A stretch of DNA of 32,983 nt from an uncultured Clostridia bacterium (GTDB lineage: Bacteria; Bacillota; Clostridia; Christensenellales; UBA1242): NCBI GenBank assembly GCA_947591785.1, contig CANQDK010000012.1, positions 1 to 32,983 on the forward strand, given 5' to 3'. Shown in pieces: positions 7,992 through 16,670 of this stretch. Numbering within the stretch: the first letter of the stretch is position 1; each line of letters begins with the position of its first letter. The notes under the pieces are model-generated. The model was not told where the DNA came from. It made no database searches and was given only the letters and a program-made list of their open reading frames with translations. The translations under genes and the position numbers were made by a program.

Positions 7992-8549
7992 TTAAGATTT
8001 TTTATTATAAAACTTTACGCATTTTTCATAAATTTCATCTGCAATATCTTCTGGAGTTCGATTTGTGCTGTCAATCACAAGGTCATAGTTGTCCATATTT
8101 TCAAGGTCGAAGTTATAAATTTTTTTATATCTTTTGATATCGTTTTCGCATCGCTGATTTAAAGACGCTCTTGCTTGTTTTTGGTCAGAGTATTTTTCCA
8201 TTCCTGTGCGGTCTGAATTTAACAATCTTCTTACCATTTCATCTTCGTCAAGAGTGATAAAAATTTTGAAAGATTCTGGCAAAAAATGAAAGGCAACGCG
8301 ACTGTCAAAAATAACTCTCTTGTCTTTTAATTTTTCAGCAGTTGGAACAATTTGTTGGTCGATGTAAAAATCAAAACTTGGGTCTTTCACACGGAACTCG
8401 CTGAATTCAGAAGAACTCATGCCACGTCGAGCGGCTTCGGCTTTGAAAAGGTCTCCCATCTTGATGACATCAAAACTATATTTTTTTTTCAAAACATCTG
8501 AAATTGTTGTTTTTCCACTACATGGTTTTCCTGTGATTGAGATTATCAT
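7992..8549 (-). CDS. Cytidylate-kinase-like NMP kinase
   Basis: 185 residues. The P-loop GKPCSGKTT (7-15) at the extreme N-terminus, followed by an acceptor-type segment (VIKMGDLFKAEAARRGMS, 33-50), IFDSRVAFHFLP (about 79-90) and an Arg-rich lid region (VRRLLNSDRTG), match the cytidylate-kinase-like / AAA_33 group of P-loop kinases. These transfer phosphate from ATP to a nucleotide or small molecule; I cannot tell the substrate, and the canonical Cmk gene is likely elsewhere because this one is shorter and more divergent. AGGAG precedes the ATG. It is a single-gene unit with its own terminator. Confidence 0.7.
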   Translation of the reverse strand: MIISITGKPCSGKTTISDVLKKKYSFDVIKMGDLFKAEAARRGMSSSEFSEFRVKDPSFDFYIDQQIVPTAEKLKDKRVIFDSRVAFHFLPESFKIFITLDEDEMVRRLLNSDRTGMEKYSDQKQARASLNQRCENDIKRYKKIYNFDLENMDNYDLVIDSTNRTPEDIADEIYEKCVKFYNKKS

Positions 8550-8661
8550 TATTTTCTCCTATGATTTATAAATGTTTATTAAAGATAATAACATAATTCA
8601 AAATAAAAAAGCAAAAAAATCATTTAATTTTAAAGCAAAATTCCAAATTTTAAGAATTTTG

Positions 8662-8691
8662 TTTACAATCATAATAAAAATGTGGTAAAAT
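8662..8691 (+). promoter_or_regulatory. Promoter of khpB
   Basis: TTTACA (8662-8667), 18 bases, TAAAAT (8686-8691) preceded by TGG (extended -10). About 60 bases upstream of the khpB start. Confidence 0.55.
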
Positions 8692-8752
8692 TAACTTGAA
8701 AGACAAATTGCAGACACGCAACTTGGACTTAAAGAAAAGGAGAAAATAAAAA

Positions 8753-9649
8753 ATGAAAGAATGTGAGGCAACAGGAAAAACAATAGAGCAGGCAGTGCAG
8801 AACGCTTTGCTTGAACTTAAAGCATCAAGAGAAGATGTTGACATCAAAATTTTGAACGAAGGAGGTTTTTTGAAAAAAGCAAGAGTTTTGGTTACAATCT
8901 CCCCAGATGCACTTGAAAAATATGAGAAAAAGGAAAAATTCAAAAAAACTCTTTTACAGGAAGAAAATGATGAAGATTTTGCCGAAAACTTTTTAAAGCG
9001 TAAAGCAGAGCAATCAAATTCGAAAGAAAAAAACGCCGCAGAAAAAGAAGAAAAAATTGAACAACAAGACAACACTAATGAAAAAACTGAAAGCACAGAA
9101 AACAAGCCTACAAAAACAAAAGTAAGAATTGTGACAGATGAAGAGATAAGTTCAAACGAAAAAGATGAAGCACAAGAAGAAATAACAGAAAAAGAACAAA
9201 GAAAACTTATTTCAGCAGAGGAATTTTTGAAAGGGGTTCTAGATTCTCTTGGACTTGAAGGGCAAATTGAAAAAACAGAAGATGAAAGATTTGTTCGTTA
9301 CAACCTTGTAGGAGAAAACTTAAACGATTTAATAGGACATCACGGAGAATGTATGCTTTCATTGTCACAAATAATGAATTCAACTTGTGAAAGCAATCAT
9401 AAAAAGATTGTTCTTGACATTGAAGGCTATCGTGCAAGAAGAGAAGAAAGTTTAATTTCTCTTGCAAAACGCACTGCAGACAAAGTTGCAAAAAGTGGCA
9501 GATATTTTAAATTTGAACCTATGGATGCAAGCGAGAGAAAAATTATTCACACAGCACTTCAAGATGATGATAGGGTGACAACTTTAAGTAAAGGAGAAGA
9601 ACCTCATCGTTATCTAATAGTTTTTCCAAAAGAATATAGTGATAGATAA
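8753..9649 (+). CDS. khpB: RNA-binding protein KhpB / Jag (EloR)
   Basis: 298 residues in three parts: Jag-N domain (1-55, with EATGKTIEQAV and GGFLKKARV), a highly charged Glu/Lys-rich linker (about 60-155), then a KH domain with LIGHHGE and an R3H domain near the C-terminus (ASERKIIHTAL, then GEEPHRYLIVFPK). KhpB binds RNA, pairs with KhpA and affects cell elongation in Firmicutes. The KH loop reads GHHG rather than the common GRRG. It normally follows yidC directly; here five kilobases lie between them. AAAGGAG sits 12 bases before the ATG. A terminator follows at 9661. Confidence 0.93.
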   Translation: MKECEATGKTIEQAVQNALLELKASREDVDIKILNEGGFLKKARVLVTISPDALEKYEKKEKFKKTLLQEENDEDFAENFLKRKAEQSNSKEKNAAEKEEKIEQQDNTNEKTESTENKPTKTKVRIVTDEEISSNEKDEAQEEITEKEQRKLISAEEFLKGVLDSLGLEGQIEKTEDERFVRYNLVGENLNDLIGHHGECMLSLSQIMNSTCESNHKKIVLDIEGYRARREESLISLAKRTADKVAKSGRYFKFEPMDASERKIIHTALQDDDRVTTLSKGEEPHRYLIVFPKEYSDR

Positions 9650-9660
9650 ATATCAAAAAC

Positions 9661-9691
9661 AAAAAAAAGAAGACAATTTCTTCTTTTTTTT
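9661..9691. terminator. Bidirectional terminator between khpB and the convergent gene
   Basis: A run of A plus GAAGA (to 9673), loop CAATT, TCTTC (9679-9683) and a T run. It sits 10 bases after the khpB stop and just beyond the stop of the leftward gene at 9697, so it can serve both. Confidence 0.75.
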
Positions 9692-9696
9692 ATTGT

Positions 9697-10290
9697 TTAA
9701 TTTGTTAATGTTTTTTCTATGGCTGTTGTAACAACTTGTTTTTCATTATCTTCTTTTGCATTAGGATTTTTTAAAGAATAAAGTCCAAAAAGTTTATAAG
9801 AAGAATCTCCTTTTGGAGCATTATATCTAAAAATTTGATTTGGTAAATCTTCATATAATTCAAGCGAACCAACCCAGCCATTTTTTCCAGACCAAGATTT
9901 ATCTTCTTCTTGTTTTAAAAAGTGAAAGTCAAAGTTTGAGAAATAAATTGCGACTTTCCATTCGTTTCTTTCCAGAATATCATTAATTTCACAGGGCTTA
10001 AAAGTTAAACCGACATCAACAATAACTTTTGATATTTGATTAAAAAATGTGTTTGTAGGGAAAGGAGAAATTTCGCCAAACAGGTAAGAACCTTCATCAC
10101 TGACATTTTCAACAAGTTGTTGGTTTGTAAAGTTGAAGCAAGCATGCTCAAAGCAATTTGCAAGCATTATCGCAGGGCCACTATAAGGTTCTTTTCCACG
10201 ATTTGGAAGAAAGCCATTTTTTACTAATGCGTGAATTTTTTTAGAAGTTTTGACTTTCTCTTCTGCAACTTTTTCTGCATAATCTATCAT
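9697..10290 (-). CDS. Probable papain-like peptidase-fold protein
   Basis: 197 residues, no signal peptide or membrane segment. Two motifs recall a papain/NlpC-like family often written NCYxYA ... DYHWYR...WSHKPG: here LANCFEHA (43-50, Cys46) and DFHFLKQEEDKSWSGKNG (121-138, His123), with FGLYSLKNP near the C-terminus. If so, Cys46 and His123 would be the catalytic pair of a peptidase or related hydrolase. This is inference from short motifs. The start has AGGGGAC upstream. It is convergent with khpB and divergent from mnmE, so it is an extra gene inside the conserved khpB-mnmE junction. Confidence 0.5.
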   Translation of the reverse strand: MIDYAEKVAEEKVKTSKKIHALVKNGFLPNRGKEPYSGPAIMLANCFEHACFNFTNQQLVENVSDEGSYLFGEISPFPTNTFFNQISKVIVDVGLTFKPCEINDILERNEWKVAIYFSNFDFHFLKQEEDKSWSGKNGWVGSLELYEDLPNQIFRYNAPKGDSSYKLFGLYSLKNPNAKEDNEKQVVTTAIEKTLTN

Positions 10291-10395
10291 TTTTGTCCCC
10301 TAAAAATTATAACTTTAAAAGATAAAAAAGTCAATATTGTTTAATTTGATTTTATTTTATGAAAATATAAAAAAGAATAAAACAAATAAATAATC

Positions 10396-10434
10396 TTGAT
10401 TTTATAAAGAAAATGGTGTTATAATAACGCTATG
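10396..10434 (+). promoter_or_regulatory. Promoter giving an apparently leaderless mnmE mRNA
   Basis: TTGATT (10396-10401), 18 bases, TATAAT (10420-10425) preceded by TGT (extended -10). Only 6 bases separate the -10 box from the mnmE ATG, so transcription should begin at or next to the start codon. No Shine-Dalgarno sequence is present. Confidence 0.6.
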
Positions 10435-11784
10435 CAAGAAGATACTATTGTTTCAATCGCAACTCCAATTGGAAAGGGAGCAATTTCAATAATAAGAATG
10501 AGCGGAAAAGAGAGTTTGGAAATTGCTCTTAAAGTTTTTTTTGCTAAAAATTTGAAAAAAAACAATATTATTCCACGAAAAATGTATTTTGGAGATTTCA
10601 AACTTGAAAACAATGCTTTTGAGCAGTGTCTTATGGTGTTTTTTAAGAATCCTTTTTCTTATACAGGTGAAGATGTTGTTGAATTTCAAATTCATGGCGG
10701 AGTTCTTATTGCACAAAAAGTTTTAGAAAGATGTATTTCCGCTGGTGCAAAGATGGCTGAACCTGGAGAATTTTCTAAGCGAGCTTTTATAAACGGAAAA
10801 ATAACTTTAGATAAAGCAGAAGCAATTATTGGAGAGATTAATGCTGAAAGTGAAGGAGAACTTTTGAGCAGTTTGCAGGTGACAAACGGAAAACTTGCTG
10901 AAAAAATTTTGTCTGCACAAGAGGACATAAAATTACTTTTGGCAGAACTTGAAGTTGGCATGGACTACCCTGACGAAACCGAAGAAACAAAACTTAAAGA
11001 AGATGTTTTTTTTAGACTTGAAGAAATAAGAAAAAAAATTGATGAAATCATAGAAAATTCAAAAAATTCAAAATATCTGCATAACGGCATAAATGTGGCA
11101 CTAATTGGACGCACAAATGTTGGAAAAAGCAGTGTTATGAACGCATTGCTTGGTGAAGAAAGAGCTATTGTGACAGATATTCAAGGCACAACACGAGATC
11201 AAATTCAAGGAAGTTATTTTTTTGAAGGTATAAAAATTAATCTTGTTGACACCGCTGGCATAAGAGAAACAACCGAAAAAGTTGAAAGTATTGGAATTGA
11301 AAAAAGTAAAAAAAGTTTAGAAACAGCAGATGTAGTTTTATTTATACTTGATGGAAGTGAAAATATGTCTGCTGACGATGAACGAGTTTTGAAACTTCTT
11401 AAAGAGAAGAAAACAAATTTCATTGTAGTGATAAATAAAATCGATAAGCCAAGAAAAATTGTAAATTTTGAAAATGAAATTGAAATTTCTGCTTTAAAAA
11501 GTGAAAATATTGAAAAATTGAAAAAGAAAATATATGAAAACGTTATCAAAAACGAAATAGATTTTAACAAACTTGTTTTAACAAATGAAAGACAATACGA
11601 AATTTTAAAGGAAGCGGACAAAAAACTAAAAAAATTAATCGAAAAAGAAATAAAATCAGAGACTCTTGATGTTTTGTCAATTCAACTAAAAGCGATATGG
11701 CAAATTCTCGGAAAAATTACTGGCAAAACAGAGAACGAAGATATTATTGATTTAATTTTTAGTAAATTTTGTCTAGGAAAATAA
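10432..11784 (+). CDS. mnmE: tRNA modification GTPase MnmE
   Basis: 450 residues, normal MnmE length. With MnmG it makes the 5-carboxymethylaminomethyl group on wobble U34 of several tRNAs. Seen: N-terminal folate-binding-like domain (DTIVSIATPIGKGAISIIR, 4-22), HGG (about 84), the G domain with GRTNVGKSS (226-234), TTRDQ, DTAG (about 273) and NKID (about 335), and the C-terminal FCLGK that carries the Cys of the CxGK motif. It has no Shine-Dalgarno site and appears to be read from a leaderless mRNA. mnmG follows 169 bases later. Confidence 0.96.
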   Translation: MQEDTIVSIATPIGKGAISIIRMSGKESLEIALKVFFAKNLKKNNIIPRKMYFGDFKLENNAFEQCLMVFFKNPFSYTGEDVVEFQIHGGVLIAQKVLERCISAGAKMAEPGEFSKRAFINGKITLDKAEAIIGEINAESEGELLSSLQVTNGKLAEKILSAQEDIKLLLAELEVGMDYPDETEETKLKEDVFFRLEEIRKKIDEIIENSKNSKYLHNGINVALIGRTNVGKSSVMNALLGEERAIVTDIQGTTRDQIQGSYFFEGIKINLVDTAGIRETTEKVESIGIEKSKKSLETADVVLFILDGSENMSADDERVLKLLKEKKTNFIVVINKIDKPRKIVNFENEIEISALKSENIEKLKKKIYENVIKNEIDFNKLVLTNERQYEILKEADKKLKKLIEKEIKSETLDVLSIQLKAIWQILGKITGKTENEDIIDLIFSKFCLGK

Positions 11785-11953
11785 ATCTTTTTAGATTTAA
11801 AAATATACAAAACTCTTTAAATTAATTATAAATGAAAATCAAAAAAATAAATAATTAAAAAGAAAATAATTAAACTTAAATATTAAAATTAAAATCAAAT
11901 TATATATAAAAGATAAATTGTAATTATAAAAATATAAATTATAAAGGAACAAA

Positions 11954-13810
11954 ATGGAAGAATTTGACAGTGTTGTTATCGGTGCAGGACATGCGGGTTG
12001 CGAAGCAGCTCTTGCTCTTTCACGCACTGGGAACAAAACTCTTCTTTTAACAATAAGTCTTGATGCAATAGCGTTTTTAGCATGCAATCCTTCGATTGGT
12101 GGCACTGCAAAAGGACAACTTGTTTCAGAAATTGATGCTTTGGGCGGTGAAATGGGTATTATTGCAGATAAAACCGCATTACAAATAAGAATGCTTAATC
12201 GTGGAAAAGGCCCTGCGGTTCAAAGTTTGCGTGTTCAATCGGATAAAAATGCGTATCACAGCGAGATGAAAAAAGTTCTTGAAAATGAGCCAAACATATT
12301 TATAAGGCAAGGAGAAGTTGTTTCTGTTGAAATTGATGGCGAGAAGAAAATTGTGACAACAAACTTAGGGCTTAAATATTTGGCAAAGAGTGTTGTGTTT
12401 GCAACAGGAGTTTACTTAAAAAGCGAGATAATTATAGGAGAAACTCGTGAAAGCACAGGGCCAAATGGTTTTAAAAATTCTTCAAGTTTATCGGATTGCT
12501 TTATGAAACTTGGACTAAAACTTATGCGATTTAAAACAGGCACGCCTGTTAGACTTCATGCAAGAAGTGCTGATTTTTCCAAAATGGAAGAACAACTTGG
12601 CGATGAAGAAGGCTTAAACTTTTCCATGATGACTGAAGGAGTTATAGAAAATAAGGCAAGTTGTTATCTTACTTACACCACTCCCCTAACACACGAAATT
12701 ATAAGACAAAATTTGGATAAAGCCCCTGCAATTTCTGGCGAAATTAAAGGAGTTGGCCCAAGATATTGCCCTTCAATAGAAACAAAAGTTGTTCGTTTTG
12801 CGGATAGAGAAAGGCATCAACTTTTTCTTGAACCTGAAGCATTAGACACACAGGAACTTTATCTTCAAGGCTTTTCCACATCAATGCCTGCGGATTTACA
12901 AAAGGAAATGGTAAAGTCGGTTATTGGGCTGGAAAATGCAGAAATAATGAGAGATGCCTATGCAATTGAATACGATTGTATTGAGCCGACTCAACTTAAA
13001 CCAACTTTGGAATTAAAAACAATTCCAGGTTTGTTTTTTGCAGGACAAATAAATGGCACAAGCGGATATGAAGAAGCAGGAGCACAAGGAATTATCGCTG
13101 GAATAAATGCAAATTTGTTTAACAAGAATCTTCCTCAATTGATATTAAAACGAAGCGATGCATATATTGGAGTTTTAATTGATGATATTGTCACAAAAGG
13201 AACAAATGAACCTTACCGTATGATGACAAGTCGAGCAGAATATAGGCTGTTGCTTCGTCAAGATAACGCAGATATGCGTTTGACAGAAATAGGGCGAAAA
13301 GTTGGTTTAGTAAGTGATGAAAGATACGAAAAATATCAAAAAAAATGTAAAAAAATTGAAGAAATAGAGCAAATTTTGCAAAAAAAAGTAAAAGTTGATG
13401 AAAAAATGGCTGCTCTTTTTGAAGAAAATGGTGAAAATTTGCCAAAAGAGAACATGAGATATTGCGATTTGCTAAAGCGAACAAATATTGATATTTATAA
13501 AATAGAAAAAGCCTATTCGTTATTTGGTGATAAATTTGATAAAAGATTGCTAGATTATGTGAATACAAAAATAAAATATGAAGGTTATATAAAGCAACAA
13601 AAAGAAGAAATAGACAAAATGCTTGCAAATGAAAAAATAACTATTCCTGAAGATTTTGATTATATGTCAATTAAGGGTATAAGAATGGAAGCTCGCGAAA
13701 AATTATCACAAATAAAACCTTTAAATCTTGGACAAGCATCAAGAATTTCTGGAGTGTCCCCTGCCGATATTTCGGTTTTATCAATTTTAGTAAAGAAAAG
13801 GAAAATATGA
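11954..13810 (+). CDS. mnmG: tRNA uridine-5-carboxymethylaminomethyl modification enzyme MnmG (GidA)
   Basis: 618 residues, full length. MnmG binds FAD and, with MnmE, modifies tRNA wobble uridine. Seen: the FAD motif GAGHAGCEAA (about 10-19), CNPSIGGTAKGQLVSEIDALGGEMG (family signature, given here in pieces: CNPSIGGTAKG, EIDALGGEMG), SGYEEAGAQGIIAGINA near residue 370, and the C-terminal helical domain ending in RISGVSPADISVL. AAAGGA lies 5 bases before the ATG. It overlaps rsmG by 4 bases (ATGA), which couples their translation. The 169-base gap upstream is very AT rich and shows no clear promoter. Confidence 0.97.
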   Translation: MEEFDSVVIGAGHAGCEAALALSRTGNKTLLLTISLDAIAFLACNPSIGGTAKGQLVSEIDALGGEMGIIADKTALQIRMLNRGKGPAVQSLRVQSDKNAYHSEMKKVLENEPNIFIRQGEVVSVEIDGEKKIVTTNLGLKYLAKSVVFATGVYLKSEIIIGETRESTGPNGFKNSSSLSDCFMKLGLKLMRFKTGTPVRLHARSADFSKMEEQLGDEEGLNFSMMTEGVIENKASCYLTYTTPLTHEIIRQNLDKAPAISGEIKGVGPRYCPSIETKVVRFADRERHQLFLEPEALDTQELYLQGFSTSMPADLQKEMVKSVIGLENAEIMRDAYAIEYDCIEPTQLKPTLELKTIPGLFFAGQINGTSGYEEAGAQGIIAGINANLFNKNLPQLILKRSDAYIGVLIDDIVTKGTNEPYRMMTSRAEYRLLLRQDNADMRLTEIGRKVGLVSDERYEKYQKKCKKIEEIEQILQKKVKVDEKMAALFEENGENLPKENMRYCDLLKRTNIDIYKIEKAYSLFGDKFDKRLLDYVNTKIKYEGYIKQQKEEIDKMLANEKITIPEDFDYMSIKGIRMEAREKLSQIKPLNLGQASRISGVSPADISVLSILVKKRKI

Positions 13811-14508
13811 GCAAAAATATAGAAATATTTAAAAAATATAATATAAAAATAACAGAAAAACAAGAAAATTTGTTCGATGTTTATTTCAAAAATCTCATAG
13901 AAACAAATAAAAAATTTAATTTAACTGCAATAACTGACGAAAAGGAAGTTTATGAAAAACATTTTTTAGATAGTGTTTTGCCAGTTATAAATATTCCTAA
14001 AAACGCAAAACTTATTGATGTTGGAAGCGGTGCAGGTTTTCCTGCAATACCTTTAAAAATTGTCCGCCCAGATATTGAAGTTTTTATGATAGACAGTTTA
14101 AATAAAAGAGTTTCTTTTTTAAATGATATGATTTTAAAATTAAATCTTGAAAAATGTGCCGCAATTCATTCCCGAGCAGAAGATTTTGTAAAAAATTATC
14201 GTGAAAAATTTGACATTGCAGTTGCTCGTGCGGTTGCACAACTAAACACCCTGGTTGAATATTTGCTGCCGTTAATTAAAATTGGTGGACAAGCAATAAT
14301 TTATAAATCTTCAAAACTTGATGAAGAATTAAAAATTGCTGAAAAAGCAATAAATATCCTTGGCGGTAAAGTTGAAAAAGTAGAAAATTATACAATTGTG
14401 AGTGATGAAAATATTGAGAGAAAAATTTTATATATAAAAAAAGTTTCCTCGACACCAACAAAATATCCACGTTCACAAAATTTGCCAAGAAGTAAGCCAA
14501 TTGTGTGA
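13807..14508 (+). CDS. rsmG: 16S rRNA (guanine527-N7)-methyltransferase RsmG (GidB)
   Basis: 233 residues. RsmG methylates N7 of G527 in 16S rRNA using S-adenosylmethionine. Seen: KKFNLTAITDEKEVYEKHFLDS (N-terminal signature, about 36-57), the SAM-binding LIDVGSGAGFPAIPLKI (about 75-91), AVARAVAQLNTLVEY, and the C-terminal KYPRSQNLPRSKP that matches the usual YPRKxGxPxKxPL tail. It starts inside the mnmG stop. A strong terminator follows at 14612. Confidence 0.96.
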   Translation: MSKNIEIFKKYNIKITEKQENLFDVYFKNLIETNKKFNLTAITDEKEVYEKHFLDSVLPVINIPKNAKLIDVGSGAGFPAIPLKIVRPDIEVFMIDSLNKRVSFLNDMILKLNLEKCAAIHSRAEDFVKNYREKFDIAVARAVAQLNTLVEYLLPLIKIGGQAIIYKSSKLDEELKIAEKAINILGGKVEKVENYTIVSDENIERKILYIKKVSSTPTKYPRSQNLPRSKPIV

Positions 14509-14611
14509 TTTTGCGAATAGATAATAATAAAACATTTTGTGAAGTTATCATTTTTATTAAAAATAAAAAAATTAAAAAATTAAAAATAGATTTAATATAT
14601 TAAAGAAAAAA

Positions 14612-14650
14612 GGCAATTTTGTTATAAAATTGCCATTTTTTATAATTTTT
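14612..14650 (+). terminator. Terminator after rsmG
   Basis: GGCAATTTT (14612-14620), loop GTTAT, AAAATTGCC (14626-14634), then a T-rich tail. It separates mnmG-rsmG from parA-parB. Confidence 0.85.
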
Positions 14651-14695
14651 TTATGAACAAACGCTAAAATCCTTTAATTTTTTATAAATATATTG

Positions 14696-14715
14696 TATAA
14701 TTTAGATGGTATAAT
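14696..14715 (+). promoter_or_regulatory. Probable parA promoter region
   Basis: Two TATAAT boxes, at 14696-14701 and 14710-14715, the second preceded by TGG as an extended -10. No good -35 box is present at the right distance for either. The parA ATG is 31 bases after the second. Confidence 0.45.
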
Positions 14716-14746
14716 CTTTCTTTTAAGAAAAAAAGGAACAAGGAAC

Positions 14747-15586
14747 ATGGGAAAAATAATTGCATTTGCGAATCAAAAAGGTGGAGTTGGAAAAACAACA
14801 ACATGTATTAATGTTGCCACATATATGGCATTAATGGGGAAAAAAGTTTTAATTGTAGATGTTGATTCTCAAGGAAATGCAACGAGTGCAGTAGGAATTA
14901 ATAAAACAAAAGATTTAAAGACTATTTATGATCTTATTGGTGGTGACAGCAATTATGATGAAGTTATAAAACCAACAATTGTTGATAATTTGTTTATAAT
15001 ACCATCAACAGTTGATTTAGCTGGTGCAGAGGTTGAGTTGGTTCAAATTCCTCAACGTGAAAAAGTTATAAAAAACATTTTGGACGAGATAAAACCTAAT
15101 TTTGATTTTATATTAATAGATTGTCCGCCATCACTTGCACTTATAACAGTAAATGCTTTAACTGCCGCAGATAGTCTTATTGTCCCAATTCAATGTGAAT
15201 TTTTTGCATTGGAAGGCTTAACACAACTCATGAACACTGTTAGGCTTATAAAATATCACCTAAATCCAAATTTGGATATTGAAGGTGTTGTTATGACAAT
15301 GAAAGATAAAAGATATAACCTTGCAAATCAAGTAAGCAATGAAATAATCAAATTTTTTAATAAAAAAGTTTATGTGACAACCATTCCAAGAAATATTAGG
15401 CTTGCTGAAGCTCCAAGCCATGGTTTGCCTGTTGCTTTATATGATGCTGATTCTCGAGGTGCAGAGGCATATTTGAGTTTGACTGAGGAAATTTTAAAAC
15501 GTAATAATTCAACATATACAAAAATTTCAAAATTAAAAAAGATTAAATTTAAAGGTGTAAATAAGGAGGAAAACGATAATGAATAA
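14747..15586 (+). CDS. parA: Chromosome partitioning ATPase ParA (Soj)
   Basis: 279 residues from ATG 14747, which has AAGGAAC upstream and begins MGKIIAFANQKGGVGKTT, the exact Soj-type start; an ATG 54 bases earlier is in frame but adds a non-conserved tail. ParA is the Walker-type ATPase that acts with ParB-parS in chromosome segregation and DnaA control. Seen: deviant Walker A KGGVGKTT (about 10-17), VDVDSQGNATS (Walker A'), DCPPSLALITVNAL (Walker B region) and ECEFFALEGL-like QCEFFALEGLTQL. It overlaps parB by 8 bases. Confidence 0.95.
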   Translation: MGKIIAFANQKGGVGKTTTCINVATYMALMGKKVLIVDVDSQGNATSAVGINKTKDLKTIYDLIGGDSNYDEVIKPTIVDNLFIIPSTVDLAGAEVELVQIPQREKVIKNILDEIKPNFDFILIDCPPSLALITVNALTAADSLIVPIQCEFFALEGLTQLMNTVRLIKYHLNPNLDIEGVVMTMKDKRYNLANQVSNEIIKFFNKKVYVTTIPRNIRLAEAPSHGLPVALYDADSRGAEAYLSLTEEILKRNNSTYTKISKLKKIKFKGVNKEENDNE

Positions 15587-16511
15587 AGGGTTGGGGAAAG
15601 GTTTAAATGCTTTGTTTGGTGTTTATAATGAAGATGAAAGTTATTCTAATATAACTAAAAACCAAAAAGAAGAAAACGGAGTTTTGGAAATTGATATAAG
15701 AAAAATTCATCCAAATCCAAATCAACCTAGAAAGAATTTTGATGAAGATGCGTTAAAAGAACTTGCTGCTTCAATCAAGACTCATGGTATTGTTCAGCCG
15801 ATTGTGTTGAATAAGCAACCTAATGGAGAGTATCTTATTATCGCAGGTGAAAGAAGATGGAGGGCAGCCAATTTATGTGGGCTTGAAACTGTTCCTGCAG
15901 TAGTGAAAAATTATACAGAAAAGCAAATTAAAGAAATTAGCATTATAGAAAATTTGCAAAGAGAAGATTTGAATCCTGTTGAAGCTGCCAGAGCAATTAA
16001 ACAGCTTATGGATGAATATAATCTTACACAAGAAGTTGTTTCTGAAAGAATTGGAAAAAGTAGGTCTAATATTGCAAATACATTAAGGCTTTTGTCATTA
16101 TATCCTGATGTTCTTAAACTTGTGGAAGAAGGAAAACTTTCTGCAGGACACGCTAGAGCATTGGTTGTCATTGAGGATACAAATGAGCAATTAAGACTTG
16201 CTCAAAATGTTGTTGCAAAAAATTTAAGTGTAAGAGATTTGGAAAGGGCGGTTAAAAACCTAAATAGCCCCAAAAAGATTATTGTAAAAGAAGAGCAATC
16301 TCTTGAACTTAGAGAATTGATAAATCAAATGCAAAAAACATTTGCTACAAAGGTTTCTGCTATAGGTAATGATAATAAAGGAAGAATTTATATTGATTAT
16401 TATACTAGAGATGATTTGGATAGAATTGCAGAACTTCTTGAATTGCTTCACAAAAAGGAAATGACATTACAAGATTTACAAAATTATAATAGAAGAAGGG
16501 GAAGAGATTAA
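15579..16511 (+). CDS. parB: Chromosome partitioning protein ParB (Spo0J)
   Basis: 310 residues. ParB is a CTP-binding DNA clamp that loads at parS. Seen: KGLGKGLNALFG (N-terminal ParA-stimulating segment), the CTP-binding motifs NPNQPRKNFDE and GERRWRAA (about residue 91), the ENLQRED box, and the helix-turn-helix region TQEVVSERIGKSRSNIANTLRLL (given as TQEVVSERIGKSRSNI), then a C-terminal dimer domain. GGAGG is 8 bases before the ATG. Two perfect parS sites follow within 160 bases of its stop. Confidence 0.96.
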   Translation: MNKGLGKGLNALFGVYNEDESYSNITKNQKEENGVLEIDIRKIHPNPNQPRKNFDEDALKELAASIKTHGIVQPIVLNKQPNGEYLIIAGERRWRAANLCGLETVPAVVKNYTEKQIKEISIIENLQREDLNPVEAARAIKQLMDEYNLTQEVVSERIGKSRSNIANTLRLLSLYPDVLKLVEEGKLSAGHARALVVIEDTNEQLRLAQNVVAKNLSVRDLERAVKNLNSPKKIIVKEEQSLELRELINQMQKTFATKVSAIGNDNKGRIYIDYYTRDDLDRIAELLELLHKKEMTLQDLQNYNRRRGRD

Positions 16512-16531
16512 TAATTTATTATTCCTCGTTT

Positions 16532-16562
16532 AAGAATGTTTCACGTGAAACATTCTTTTTTA
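16532..16562 (+). terminator. parB terminator built around a parS site
   Basis: AAGAATG (16532-16538) and CATTCTT (16551-16557) extend the parS palindrome into a 26-base perfect inverted repeat, followed by a T run. It lies about 20 bases after the parB stop and fits an intrinsic terminator. Confidence 0.65.
16537..16552. promoter_or_regulatory. parS centromere site 1
   Basis: TGTTTCACGTGAAACA, identical to the B. subtilis parS 16-mer, the loading site for ParB. It is inside the terminator hairpin of parB. Confidence 0.95.
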
Positions 16563-16654
16563 TTTTAACGGAGAAAAATCATTTTAAACAATAAGTGTTT
16601 GATAAAATTATTTCCAAGAGTTAATTAGTAAATTAGTTTTTGATTGATTTAAAA

Positions 16655-16670
16655 TGTTTCACGTGAAACA
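16655..16670. promoter_or_regulatory. parS centromere site 2
   Basis: A second perfect TGTTTCACGTGAAACA, 118 bases after the first. Flanking AAAA and TTTT extend the palindrome to 26 bases (16650-16675), but no clean T tail follows. The gap 16512-16883 holds only these sites and the rubrerythrin promoter. Confidence 0.95.

Noticed and set aside
8650-9105. Minus-strand frame opposite khpB
   Set aside because: Ser/Phe-rich reverse reading of the Glu/Lys-rich linker of khpB, a typical shadow.
11785-11813. Hairpin AAATC/GATTT after mnmE as terminator
   Set aside because: The stem is followed by A rather than T, so it does not have the form of an intrinsic terminator on the plus strand.
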